The translations under genes were made by a program, and so were the position numbers. 64,000 nt of DNA from Gremmenia infestans. Taxonomy: Eukaryota > Ascomycota > Leotiomycetes > Helotiales > Hamatocanthoscyphaceae. Each line of letters begins with the position of its first letter. Position 1 is the first letter of the stretch. The stretch is from NCBI GenBank assembly GCA_032629725.1, contig JAFEVB010000006.1:248001-312000 (forward strand). Reading direction: 5' to 3'. The notes beneath the pieces were generated by a model. That model had not been told where the DNA came from. It made no database searches and worked only from the letters and a program-made list of their open reading frames with translations. This document shows, one piece after another, positions 47,785 through 59,494 of the stretch.

Positions 47785-49291
47785 TCATACCTCTCTAGTT
47801 GCTTTGCTACCTCGGATAGCATCTTCATTCTCGGCTCCTTGCATTTCAATTGCTCCTTCACTTTCAGGCCCTTCCAATCCAACATCCTTGACAAGAAGAC
47901 CGACCAGAAAAACAACAGCCCCAATAGCGAATAAAAACCACCAGATTTTATCGAAACCAGCTTGCTGCATCTCTCTTTGTGTCTCGTCGAGTATTTGTCC
48001 GGTCGCGCCGGCACTTCCTGAACTAGAACTGTTCCACATTCCAGAACAGATCGCAAGTCCAAAAGCCCCGCCAACGAAGCGTGCTGTGTTGCGAATGCTC
48101 GTAATGACAGCGCGATCTTTGTGGGGGACGAGGGCTTGTAGGGCAACGAGTGCTAGTATCTCGGTCAGACATCGATCTCATATAGGCGCTGCAGTACTAA
48201 ATTACAGGTCTGAAGGGTGAGACCCGTTCCAAGCCCTTCCAGGATCAGTATGCCAATGACATATCCGTCGCTACCCGACGCAACAAAACGAGTCTCAAGC
48301 CCAGCCCCAACAAGCTAGATGCCATATCCAGCCCATAGAATGGGATTGTAACGTCCGAGCCATGCGAGGAAGAAACCAGTAGCGAAAATGACGACAACCT
48401 GTAGTGTCAGTCTACATGAAATTCAACGTTTTTGCTAAGGCTCGAGCATACCTGCGTCAGGATAAGAGACTGGAGGTAAGCACTGCTCAAAAGAGGAGAT
48501 TGATTTCTGATATTCTAGAAATAAACCGATAGGTAGTATGCCGCGGAGAAGAAATAGGCTCCGGTGCAGAAGGTAGCAAGACAGAGCAAGGAGACTGAAG
48601 GAGTTTTGAACACTCGGAGTGGCACGATTGGCAGTTTTGCGTATCTTGCTTCGACGAAAATGAAAGCCGCGAGGAACACGACTCCGAGTGTAAGAAACGA
48701 AATGCTTTCGGCAGAATTCCAAGCGAACGAATTTCCCCCACCTGAAATTGGAATCTAGGACCAATGTTAATAATGCGGCTGAAATAAACTGAAAGGCGCT
48801 TGAGATCTCACCAGGAGAAATACCACCGCGCTGAGCTGACAGAAACTGCCCAAAAAGTCAATTTGTTTGAGTTGTTTGACCTTGCTTCCTTTGACAGGCT
48901 TTAGTGGGAGCAACACCCAGCATTGGATAAAAGCTAGGGCTGTAGGTGGACAGACAACCCAGAAGATCTGAGGTTTTTGTGAGCTCACTAGCTGAGATTG
49001 AGATGTGTTGAAGGGGGGAAGGGTAGCTTACCCATCTCCAGCCATGCTCAGCAAACAGGCCGCCAAAGGTAGGTCCTATCCCGTTGGCTACGAAAGTACC
49101 GATTCCAACCACGCCTTGTAGTTTTCCTCTATTCTTGAGCGACACGAGGTCGCTCATTATTGCCACTAGGAGAAGTAAGGAGTTAGGCATAGGCTAGCTC
49201 GGCATGTTTGACGCCATGTTAACTTACTGACGCAGACTAGGACTCCACCACCGCCGATGCCTGCTATTCCACGGAAAGCAATGAGTTGAGC
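47785..49291 (-). pseudogene. MFS drug transporter pseudogene (DHA2/14-TM type), N-terminus missing
   Basis: The minus strand encodes the C-terminal three quarters of a drug:H+ antiporter. The first recognisable exon starts at 49291 after a good acceptor (QLIAFRGIAGIGGGGVLVCV, the TM4 motif). It continues with NRGKLQGVVGIGTFVANGIG (motif C region), WVVCPPTALAFIQCWVLLPL and later helices, and ends with VALQALVPHKDRAVITSIRN and a final TM plus acidic tail. Introns remain recognisable. Two in-frame TAG codons interrupt it: 48515-48517, where relatives have Gln, and 48315-48317, where relatives have Trp (GYGI*LVGAGLE). Both are single C/T or G/A transitions. TM1-3 and the start codon are absent; upstream sequence on this strand is instead the antisense of a GT2 remnant. 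Confidence 0.8.
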
Positions 49292-49317
49292 CTACGACAC
49301 TTTGAGTTACTATTGTG

Positions 49318-49910
49318 TTTGCAATAATCGACGCCATGGACACATTTAGACAACCCATCGAAGGCTGGCGTCAAGGCTGCCCAAAGGCCATCATGGTTGT
49401 CACAACAGCAACCGCGTTCCATTCACTACAACAAATGGCGTTAGAGATGGATCCCAGCAAGAGTCTAATTACAGTCATAGAAGCCTCACGCGCTAACAAG
49501 CGTCTTCAGCTTGCGACTGGAATCTTGGAAGTCAAAACTAGACTCTTTGTTACTGCCGATGTTAGAAGGTCAAAATTGTATTAATTTAGAAGCTATTTAG
49601 GAGCTATATAAGCAGATATTTTATATCTACTAGCGCCCACGTGACACATATTACACGTGCTTGACAGACGTTTTAACAGCCGATGACGATGTGTTTTGGC
49701 CGCCAGGATTACTCCCTCGACTTTTGGCCTGTTTTGAGGATCCTAAGCTTAGCGGTACTACCGTTGCTGGTAGCGTCACCTCTTTTTCAAAGTTCTTGAC
49801 TATGTGGGAGATCCTTAGCGACTTACGAATGACTAATACTGCTCTAGTATACTATCTATTGCCCTTTGAAGAATATCCCACCGGAAGATATTTAGAAGTG
49901 CTTCTCTAAT
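49318..49910 (+). pseudogene. Fragment of a GT2 polysaccharide synthase (Cps1-like), disrupted
   Basis: The plus-strand frame shows the middle of a family 2 glycosyltransferase: EASRANKRLQLATGILEVKT, then after an interruption TADDDVFWPPGLLPRLLACF with the metal-binding Asp triplet, and MWEILSDLRMTN. The N-terminus (membrane segments) and everything after about 49850, including the GGG/Q-x-x-RW part, are missing or unrecognisable. The frame is broken between 49561 and 49679 by about 117 bp of AT-rich sequence with stops, flanked by a 7-bp direct repeat GCCGATG. The left end abuts the MFS pseudogene, so both are products of a rearrangement. Confidence 0.7.
49562..49678. mobile_element. Small insertion within the GT2 remnant
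   Basis: The 117 bp are flanked by GCCGATG at 49555-49561 and 49679-49685, where intact relatives have one continuous reading (VTADDD). It is AT-rich and has no clear terminal inverted repeats. A mutated footprint or small element is likely. It also starts with GT and ends in AG when one flanking base is added on each side, so a degenerate intron is an alternative, but the phases do not fit. Confidence 0.45.
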
Positions 49911-51459
49911 AAATATAATGGAGGAATAACATTACTATAGAATAACAAAGAGGATAAAAGAGTAACTGACTACAGTATAGAAAAGATAGAACTGAAACCA
50001 TTTATTCAGCCCTCTAAGCAACAACGACCACCAAGCTTATATTTCATTAGAGGGCATTCAAATTTGATTTCCCATCACTATACACAGCTCTAGATTTATA
50101 CGTAGTATATCAGCCATTGTTGATATCACATAGTGCACTGGGCTGGCCTAGTAATCTGTCTCATACGATGGAATCAAGTTTGGTTTCTAGGTGTCTAAGT
50201 CTAAGTGTGGATGACAGGGCGAAGAGGTTATGCCCCGCATCGCTTAGTCATCGACACTAAGGCCATGCTTGCAATTGATTCGAGCGACATTAATACTATC
50301 AAATCTCCCTAATGCATATGCTTTCCTTACTAATATTCCCTTTCTCCTGGATATCACCTTATTCTTTCGTTCCTTTTGTCCTCTCGTTTCATTTGATCTA
50401 TGGAGTGTCCATTTCCTAAGGCTGTTCTGGAGATCGAGAATATTTCTCCGAGTTTGAGAGTTTGAGCCTGGTGTCCAAAACCGAGGCATGGGTATGGAGG
50501 TCTAATTTCGTTCCCTAGGAAGCAAATTGTAGGGATCTAAATCTGAACCACTCTAAGTTATAAGTACGAAAGTTAAAAAATGTCTAAATAGCTATATCTT
50601 TAACTTTGAAAAAGAATTGGCGCTGGAAAGCATTAAGGAATCAGGTAATATACCCACAAAGCTCTGAAACTTAACTAATTTGCTGGTATAGTAACCAAAT
50701 CCATAATTAGTAAGTAAAGCATAGTAGGTCTAACCTTTGTCCCTCCTGGCCATTTGTGGGTATTACTGCTATTACATTTGTCCAACACCAATATTTGGCC
50801 GTACCCTTGGATGATCAAGCATCCGAGTCAATCTCTCATCTCCGCAGGAAATGAAAGTCCACAGATTCCCGTAATGTTTAGACGTACTTGATTAGCAGCC
50901 CGTGTTATCCTGCAAATATTGAACCCGCTCCCATGGCTCGTGCCCAAGTCCTAACAGCAAGGAAAAGAACCTTGAGAGGTGTTCTGGGCCTTTTGACACG
51001 ATCGGGAGCGGCCCGAGAGAAATACTCGCCATTTCCTTTCGAAATGGCCTGCTCGTTGGGTCTGACGTTTCTCGCTCCCATACTCCTAGTTAGCCCCGTG
51101 CATCACGAATATAATCACTACAAATTACGCTTTTTACTACTTGGGTATTTAGTTGGAACTTTTATGCTCGGGGGATCAAGCACTGTTGAGTAAGAGCTTG
51201 CAGGTTGAAACTGGTTCGACTGTACATCCGTGCTTCAAATGCATGCTTCACTGTCCACGGCTCCACGTAAGAATTGAGGTGAAACTATCCATCTCGTCGA
51301 CTGTTTCTTTGGAAAGTTCAATGGTCATAGAATTGAATTACGGGCTGGACGTTATCTTGAAATTGAGCTCTATGTGTAGTCATTTGGCTGTATGTCTATA
51401 TTCATATGCATATTGTTGGAAATACAGCCCTCGCGGTGTCAGGTGACGCGGCCGCTAGC
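49911..51459. other. Gene-poor transition zone
   Basis: No recognisable gene. Short frames at 50244-50489 (minus) and 50888-51193 (plus, with one hydrophobic stretch) might be remnants but match nothing I know. Composition is still mixed; the sharp fall in GC begins just after a GCGGCCGC site near 51449. Confidence 0.5.
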
Positions 51460-52915
51460 GGACGCGTATAAGGTTATAAGGACCTCGTCTTTACCTCCAT
51501 AGTAGCTTTCCTCCTTAAGCTAATATAACCCCTTTAACCTACTTCCCTAACTATATCCCTATCTAGTCTATATGCTTTTCTAAAGGTAATAATCCTAGGA
51601 GATATATAGTTCTAATAGGTTATAAGCCTAGGTATAAAGATAAAAGCTTTTAGTTTCTATCTAAATAATCCTACTACTATATAAGTTTAAGAGTAGTCTA
51701 TAAGTAGTAAAAGTAATATTTAAAGAGATAATATAGTATATTTATAAAAAGTAATATTTAAAAGGATAATGCTTTTAGATTCTATTTATAAAGTATAGAT
51801 AAAAAAAGTAGATAGTTATAAAGCTATTAGTAATCTGCTAAGATTAAACTTTATATAGTATAATAAGCTTATAATAAAAGGGTATTATATAGTCTATTAA
51901 TTAAGAATTAATAAAAAAAAATAGTTATTTCTTAAGCTTTAGAGAAGTAAAAAAGAAAAATAAAAGAAATAGAGTTTTTTAGCTCTAAGAGAGTATAACT
52001 TTATAAAAACCCTTCTTATATATAAATTTAATATAAATAATAGAAGCAAGCTACTATAACTTGCTTTATATCTTTTTTATATATAAATAATATATAATAA
52101 AAAGCAAGCTACTATAACTTGTCTTATACTTTTATTTTAATTTCTTTTATATATTTTTTAAATTTTTTTAATATTATATTTATTTACTTTAGCTATATAT
52201 CTTTTCTGTGCTATCTAGAAAAACCTAATATATAAGATTCTATTTTTATAAATATTCCCTTTATAAAAACTATTATAAAAAGAACTAATATAATAGCAAA
52301 AAACAAGTTATAAAAGATACTAGTCTTAATAAAAGAGAATTATAAGAAGTAGTTCTAACTACTTAAAGCTAAGCTTTAAAAGAAAGCAATTAAGTATATT
52401 ATTAATAAAAGCATTTATAAATATATAAAATATACAACTATAGAAAATATCTTTAAGGCTATAGATATATTAAGAGACTTATTACTTAATAATACTCTAA
52501 GTTTATCTAAAGCCTTTTTATCTTTAATAATACTAATTACTATACTAATTTATCTTAATATTAAGAAAAAAGTAAAGTATAAAAAAAATAAAAAAAACTA
52601 TTAAGTTCTACTTTCTTTAAGAGCTTAGTAATAATAACTAGAATCTTCTAGATAAATATAAAATAGTAAAAAAGCTTTAGAAATATCTTAAAATAAAGTA
52701 TATCTAACTAAGTAAAATTACTATAAAGAAGTTTATAAAAAAGCTTTATAACTTTAAGTAGATACTAGAACTTATAGTAATTAATAGTTTTAATAAACTA
52801 AAGAAAATCTACTATAAAATTATCTTTACTAATCTAAAGATAAAAGATTAGTACTTTAATAATACTTTTTTTTTCTACTTTATAGCGCTTTACTACTTAG
52901 CTATAAAGTAATAAT
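51460..52915. repeat. AT-rich, RIP-like degenerate repeat tract
   Basis: Very AT-rich sequence dominated by TA, TTA and ATA words, with almost no CpA or TpG left. A short tandem occurs at about 52040-52125, where AAGCAAGCTACTATAACTTG is repeated about 60 bp apart. Plus-strand frames from about 52300 to 52880 read as Lys/Ile/Leu-rich protein full of TAG and TAA stops, as a heavily mutated transposase would, but no family can be named. Confidence 0.6.
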
Positions 52916-52935
52916 ATAACGATCGCCTAGCTTAT

Positions 52936-53421
52936 TATAACGATCGCCTAGCCTACGTAGTGCTAGGGTAAGTCTTGTGACTCAAGTAGGTCCCTGGACC
53001 TAGGTTATCGTTGGGTTAATGTTAGTATCTATTGATGGATTACTGGTTGCTATACTTAGGAGTATAGCTTATTATAAAGTATAAAGTAATAAGCGTATAT
53101 TAGAAAATACTATTTAAGTTAAGTATAAAGCTCCTATCTAATAGGTAACAACCTAGTCTTATATAGAACCCTTATACTGCTAGTCGACCCTAGTTAACTT
53201 AACTACTATTAATCTGGTCGACTGCTTGCTAGTCGACCAGTCGATCGCGTTATATAACTAATCATATAGTATAATAACTAAATATTAGTAGGCCTACTCC
53301 TTAATAAACATACCTAAATATATATATATATAGGACCATAACCTCCCTCCTAGGGGTTCTCCTATATCTAAAACCAGACACTAAGCCTAAAGTCCCCTAG
53401 TTATATATTATATCCGTAATA
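52936..53421 (-). repeat. 3' LTR of copy A
   Basis: Begins TATAACGATCGCC and ends CCGTAATA, corresponding to TGTAACG...CGTAACA in the other LTR with transitions. Directly before it (52917-52935) the first 19 bases of the LTR are repeated once, a remnant of a further LTR or a slippage duplication. It contains GTCGAC palindromes around 53183-53245. Confidence 0.85.
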
Positions 53422-53511
53422 CTATTCCCCTCCTAGTTAGCGTCGCCCCGACGCTTAAGTATAATATAAGAAAACATCTTATTAGGCCTACGGCCTTCTT
53501 CTTTTCTTATT

Positions 53512-54100
53512 ATGCTACCTAAACGTAATAGCGACCAATATTCTCTCTCTTTTAGTAACGCTATAGAAAAGACTAGTAAATAAAACATAGCTCCTTATTC
53601 TTATTATAAAAGGAGCAAAAGATAGTGTATAGCGCCTCGCGATATTAAATACACTTATTATACTAAGTGTATCTATTAGGGCAAAACCTGCAACGTTCGC
53701 TAGGTTAACCAGATGCTTAAAGTTATAAAGTGGGAGTTGCTAAAGTATTAGCGCTAAAAACTTCATACTAAGGAGGCCAAGGCTTTTATAAAGATCCTGC
53801 GACTTAAGAAACTTTAAGAGGTATTAGATAAAAAGGAGTAGTGCATAATCGCTACTAGTTTAAATTCTCTTAATAAGCTTAATACTCTTAAGAAGGAGGA
53901 GCGGAAAGAGCGTAAAGGGAGGGAGCATAAGCATAGGGGCCTGCCTGCTTCCTCTAGTATCAGGTCTAGTAATAACCCTTTTTCCTATTCTAATCCTTTT
54001 AATAACCCTACCTTTATCGCGTCTCTCGCGGCGTATAATCCCTTAGATCTATTCTAGTTAGGTTAGGGTATTAATCTTAGTAGCTTGCAAATATCTTAAG
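53512..54100 (+). pseudogene. Antisense accessory ORF of the gypsy element
   Basis: Plus-strand frame of about 195 codons from ATG 53512 (MLPKRNSDQYSLSFSNAIEK), opposite to gag-pol. It stays in one frame throughout; its only interruptions are TAG and TAA codons that are one transition from CAG, CAA or TGG. It carries a Cys pair (CIY...KTCNVR), then a Lys/Leu/Glu-rich coiled coil (SLNKLNTLKKEERKERKGRE) and a Ser/Asn/Phe-rich tail (NNPFSYSNPFNNPTFIASLA). The same frame is present at the same place in copy B. From memory, Cys-x(n)-Cys plus coiled-coil proteins of this shape are common near fungal transposons; their role is unknown. Confidence 0.6.
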
Positions 54101-57100
54101 ATTCTTAAGCGTTACTAAGTTTCCTAGGTGTTTTCTAAGTATAGGTAGTCCATCTATTTAACTAGGTACTTAGTATAGCCTCTAACCTGTTTATAGTCTA
54201 GTATTACTTTAACTTTATACTTAGCGTTAGGGTTAACTAGTTGGATTTCCGTGACGGGCGCGGGTAGCGCCCCTAGTAGTACTAGTTTAAGGAGAGATAT
54301 ATAGAATACTAGATATATATTTATTATTCTAGATAGTACTAGTTTATAGTTAACTAGTTCTACAACTCGCTTGATTTTAAACAGCCCTAGCTTCTTATGA
54401 TCCAGTTTTATGCTTAGTTGTTTTATCTTAATATTTCTTCGTATTAGGTAGACCTTATCCCTCTCTTTAAGCGTAGGTTCTATACTACGTTTTCCGTCGT
54501 AGTACAACGCTGCTCTCTTTATAAAGAATGCTAGGTCGCTAGCTAGCTCCTCCTAAAGTGCTTTAAGATCTTCTACCTATATAGTCGTAGATTAGTTATC
54601 TACTCCTAAGGTTATCATAGAGCGGTAGGCCTTAGGGTTATAACTATAATTCTATATACTAGTAAGATCTTTATATTTTCCGCAGCTGATATATTATATG
54701 CAAACTAGGCAAGTGGTAGAAGTCCTACCTAGTTATTCTGCTTATAGTTTATATAATACTAGATATATATTTCTATTATCTAATTTATCTATTTAGTTTA
54801 TCCATTGGTTTATAGGTGAAAACTTATTAATAGTTTCCTTTTAATACCTAGTAGAGCTATAAATGCCGTCTAGAATTTTAAAGTAAAGAGCTAATCTCTA
54901 TCTAATATGATTTCTTCTAGCGCGCTATAGTTTACTACTACTACTTAGAGAAATGCCTAGGCTAAGTCTTTAGCTATGCCTAACTCCTTATAGGGTATTA
55001 TATAGGTGTATTTTATTAACCTATCTATAATAACTAGGATAGAATCGTATTCTACTCCTATTATTAGATCTTTAGACAGTAGTAGTTTAACTATAAAGTC
55101 CTATATAATAGATGTCTAGGGAGTCTTTAGCATATCAGGTGATTATATTATACTATATAGAGCATATCATAATACTTTATTCCATATACAAGTATCGCAC
55201 TTACTAATAACCTCCTTAACTATTATTCGCATGCCTAGGAAATAGTATCTCCATAAGAGCTTTCCTAGGTCCTAGTATTCCCCTAATATCTATAAGCTAG
55301 TAGCTTATATTATTCCTTAACAAATTCTTTCTAGATACTTTTAGGGATATATATCTTATTTTTATATAGTAGGAGCCTCTTTATATTCTTCTAGAAGTAT
55401 TATAAGATGCCTTTCCGCTACTATATCCCCTTTATATACTAATCTGATTTTATCTGTAAATAGGTCGCTATTAATATAGGTCGCAGCTGCGATTTATTAT
55501 TTATTTAGGATAAGGTTATTACTATCTTCCTAGAAGATCGCAACGCCCTTTATTTCCTCTTTTACCTTATATCCTAGCTTCCGACTTAGTATATTAGCGC
55601 GTGCATTCTTTATCCCCTTTATATATTGATTTATAAGTCATAGGTAGCAAGTGTCTCTACCTACCTATCTGCCGTCTATTTAAGTCTTTAGTTATAGTAA
55701 AGCCAATAAGATTCTTATAATTAGTAAGAATCGTTACTAGGAAGTTAGCCCCCTAAAGGTAAACCCTCTATTCCTATAATACTTTAACTATTACTAGAAG
55801 TTCTTTATTATATATATTATAGTTAAGTTCTACGGATATTATTTTTCTAGAGTAGTACGCTACCAGATGCTAGCTGCTATCCTTATATTTCTATATAAGT
55901 ACTCCCTCTATCGCTTTATCTAACGCGTCTATTTCTACTATAGACTTAAGTTCTAGCTAGAAGTTCTAGCGAATAGCTCCTCTATAAAGGCCTGCTTTAG
56001 CTCTTAGAATGCCTTTTCCGCTTTATCTATCTATTTAAACTTTTTCTCCTTTTTTATTAGGTCTATAAGTAGTAGAGCCTTCTTTAAATATAACTTAATA
56101 AACTTCTAGTAGAAGTTCGCGAATCCTAGGAAAGATTGCACTTATTTAACTATAGTTAGTATCTCCTAGGTAATAATCGCTTGGACCTTTTTAGGGTCCA
56201 GGCCGATTTTCCCTAGCGTAATTATATAGCCTAGAAAGGTGATTTCTTTTATATAGAAGTTACACTTAGATAGCTTTAGGCGGAATCCCTTCGCCGTAAG
56301 TGCTTCTAAGACCTATATTATATATCCTATGTGCTATTCCTTATCGTCTAAATATACTAGTATATTATCGAGGTAATATATATAGAACCTATTCAAGAAA
56401 GTCCTTAATATGTCGTGGTTAACTTCTTAACAGGTTACTAGGGACGTTGGTTAGCCTAAATAGTATAACCTAGTACTTATAGTAACTAAATCTGGTTCGA
56501 AATGCCGTTTTCTATTCCTCGCCCTTTATAATACGGATTAGGTAATATGCGTCCCTTATATCCAGTTATATAAAGATTACCGCCTCCTTTAGACGGTCTT
56601 ATATATTATCTGCCCGTAGTAGTAGGTATCGATTTTTTATAGTTATCTTATTTAATTTTCAGTAGTTAATACAAAATCGATCCGGTCCGTCTTTCTTCTT
56701 TACAAATAGCGTTAGCGCTCCTAATAGGGAGTGCAACTCCCTTATCTATCCCTTAGATAACGCCTTATTAATATACTCTTTCTATAGTCTTATCTCTTCT
56801 TTACTATACTAGCGAAGTGGTTCCTAAGAAGGTTTGCATCCTTCCTTAAGCGGTATCTTATAGTCCTATAGTTAATATTTAGGTAAGGCCTCTTTACTTT
56901 ATAGGTTATTAAACATCTATTTAAACTTCTTATACTACACCGGTATCTCTTTTTCAACCTTTATATTATCCGGTAGAGAGCCTTAGGTTGCGTGCCCTAG
57001 CGCGTTATAGGAGGTAGCGCTAACCTCTCTATGGCTATATAGTTATTTTAATACATAGCTATATTAGGTAAACTTTACCTCATAAGTTTCCTAGTTAATT

Positions 57101-58990
57101 TCTGGATTATATTATCTAATCTAAGAAATACCAAAAATAGCCTGATTATCTCTAATACAGATTATATCTAGGCTGATTTCCTCCTAGTAACCTCTAATAG
57201 TTACCTATATAGGTATAGTCTTATGCTTAACTATCTCTCCATTTATTTTAATCGCCGTCCTATTAATAATAGTAAGTAGGTAGGGTTCCTTCTTCTCTTA
57301 TATTAGTATATTAAGCCTTTTATAGCTTCTAGCAAGATAAAGTTCCTTTACGCACTAGAGTTAAGTATAACCTATAGCTCTTTTCCTCTAGTATAGGCGT
57401 TTAGCATTATATGGTTTTAGCTCTCTATAGCTGCCACTTGCTTTCCTAGTCGTTTTCCTTCTAGGACCTTATATCCTATAAATTAGTTTTCCTATAGTTA
57501 GTAACTGCTTTCCTACCTTATTAGTTAGTATAGGTGTTTAGCGCAAATATGCTTTATGCTTTATTACTAATATATTACTAGGCGAAAATCGTTAGGTTTA
57601 TAGGAAATAAAGGAAAAGTTGTTTTTCTTTAAATGCGTTTGCCTAACCCTTCGCTAGTGATTTCCTAGACGTCTCCTAGCTCTATAATTAAGCTTAGCCT
57701 TAGCATCTCCTCTCTAGGGATGCCTTTAACAATCCTAGGCCGTTAAGGTGCCTTAAAGACAACTTATTATATATCTTAGTATATAACTATATAGTATATA
57801 CCTTCTTCTAGTTTCTCTATTCCTAGCTGGAAGTCCTCTTTAAAGGCCGGTTTATCCCCCTCTTTAGGTTCCTACTAGTTTCCTATAGAAAGCTTATTAC
57901 TAGCCATAATCTATTCTTTATCTATATTAGGTAGCTAGTCTATAGGATTCTAAGATAGGCTTGCTTTCTCTTCTGCGTTTATTTCCTAGCTTTTATACTT
58001 AGGTGGTTGCATGCTATACTCCTACCCCTTAGGGTCTAGTTGCAATGCTGCACCTAAGGTTTATATAGCCGCGCTTATATTTTATTTCTTTTAGGGTCCT
58101 TTCCCTCTTCTTCTACCTATAAGAGGATGCTAGGTGTCTAGGCAATCCACACTTAAAACAGAGTCCCTTTTAATATCGCTTATCCTATTTCTCCCTAGAG
58201 AGTAGGTTCAGCTTCTAGTAAGCGGCGTTAATTTCTATTAGATCCCCCTAGTCCTTTCTTCCTATTAATCCTATCTTTCCCAACCGTTTACTAAAGTTAT
58301 AGGTCCCCTTTTATTTAAGGGACCTCTTAAAGAATCGGTTATTAATCTTAACCGCTTCCTTAATTATTTTAGCAAGACTATTTAGTTAGTCTATCCTAGT
58401 TAGCTTGTCCTTAATAAAGTCCTTTAGTCCTATATAGTACTAGCTAGTTAGGGCGCGGTCGCCCTATCCTGCTATATCCAAATACTGCTAGAACCTAGCC
58501 ATATACTTAGAGGCTAACTTATTTTGCTTTAGTTATTATAGCTCCTATTTAGCTATACTTTACTATTTAAGGTTACTAAAGACTTATTAGATGTTTTTCT
58601 TAAATGCCTTATAGCTTATAAATATAGCCTAAGTTAAGGTCCTTGCCCTGGTTATAACTCGCTCCTAACTAGTCTTATTTGCTATAAAGTCGTTAATATA
58701 GGTCTTAACCTAGTTAAAAGCCACGCCCTAAAGGTAACTAATTATATAGATAACCTTTACTATCTTAGTTCTAAATAAGTATTAGTTAAACAAGATATAG
58801 ATATCTATTAAAGTTAGGAAGTTATCCAACTTGCCCCTATCCCTATAGAATATATCAGGTGTCTTAATAATTGCAGTTTATTCCTATACCGCAAAGTCTA
58901 AGCTAGCGCTGCGTATAGAAGCTAGAGTTAGCGTTAGGGTTAGGGTGTCTTTCCCTTTAGTAGATCCAGTAGATAATATTATTCCGTCGA
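54080..58990 (-). pseudogene. gag-pol of gypsy copy A, inactivated by transitions
   Basis: Read on the minus strand. The gag CCHC knuckle (58117-58162) reads CFKCGLPRHLASSY, with the last Cys changed to Tyr. The protease region near 57310-57370 has LNSSA where the family has the catalytic Asp (L-D-S-G/S-A). Reverse transcriptase near 56340-56390 shows YYLDNILVYLDD, the YLDD box with its last Asp changed to Asn. The integrase C-terminus and chromodomain-like end are at 54080-54510 (KVYLIRRNIKIKQLSIKLDH, then LDYKQVRGYTKYLVK). Every named change is G-to-A on the coding strand. Many TAG and TAA stops replace Trp and Gln codons. Confidence 0.8.
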
Positions 58991-59010
58991 TAAGAGACTA
59001 GTGCTTAAAG

Positions 59011-59494
59011 TGTAACGATCGCCTAGCTTATATAGTACTAGGGTAAGTCTTATAACTTAAGTAGGTCCCTAGACCTAGGTTATTATTAGGTTAATATTAG
59101 TATCTATTAATAGATTACTAGTTGCTATACTTAGGAGTATAGCTTATTATAAAGTATAAAGTAATAAGCGTATATTAGGAAATACTATTTAAGTTAAGCA
59201 TAAAGCTTCTATCTAATAGGTAATAACCTAGTCTTATATAGAACCCTTATACTACTAGTCGACCCTAGTTAACTCAACTACTATCGATCTAGTCAACTGC
59301 TTGCTAGTCGACCAGTTAATCGCGTCATATAACTAATCACATAGTGCGATAACCAAATATTAGTAGGCCCACTCTCTAATAAACATACCTAAATATATAT
59401 ATACAGGACTATAACCTCTCTCCTAGGGGTTCTTCTATGTCTAAAACCAGATACTAAGCCTAAGGTCCCCTAGTTACATATTGTGTCCGTAACA
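59011..59494 (-). repeat. 5' LTR of copy A
   Basis: Begins TGTAACGATCGCC and ends CCGTAACA, giving proper TG..CA ends. It differs from the 3' LTR by many transitions only, and each LTR is the better preserved one in a different segment: the left copy in its first third, this one in its last third. Confidence 0.87.

Larger units (their letters stand above)
52936..59494 (-). mobile_element. Ty3/gypsy LTR retrotransposon, full length, mutated (copy A)
   Basis: A 6.56-kb element bounded by two LTRs of about 485 bp in direct orientation, with gag-pol on the minus strand. Gene order from the 5' LTR at the right: gag with CCHC knuckle, protease, reverse transcriptase, RNase H, integrase, then a chromodomain-like end. 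An antisense frame lies between pol and the 3' LTR. Almost all disabling changes are G-to-A or C-to-T. The element is not autonomous in its present state. A second partial copy follows in tandem. Confidence 0.85.

Noticed and set aside
48490..48540. Frameshift in the MFS pseudogene
   Set aside because: The frame through CTATCGGTTTATTTC is continuous when read correctly; only the TAG stop is a lesion there.
50888..51193. 101-codon plus-strand frame with a hydrophobic stretch
   Set aside because: No family resemblance and located among gene remnants next to the repeat tract. Not enough to call a gene.
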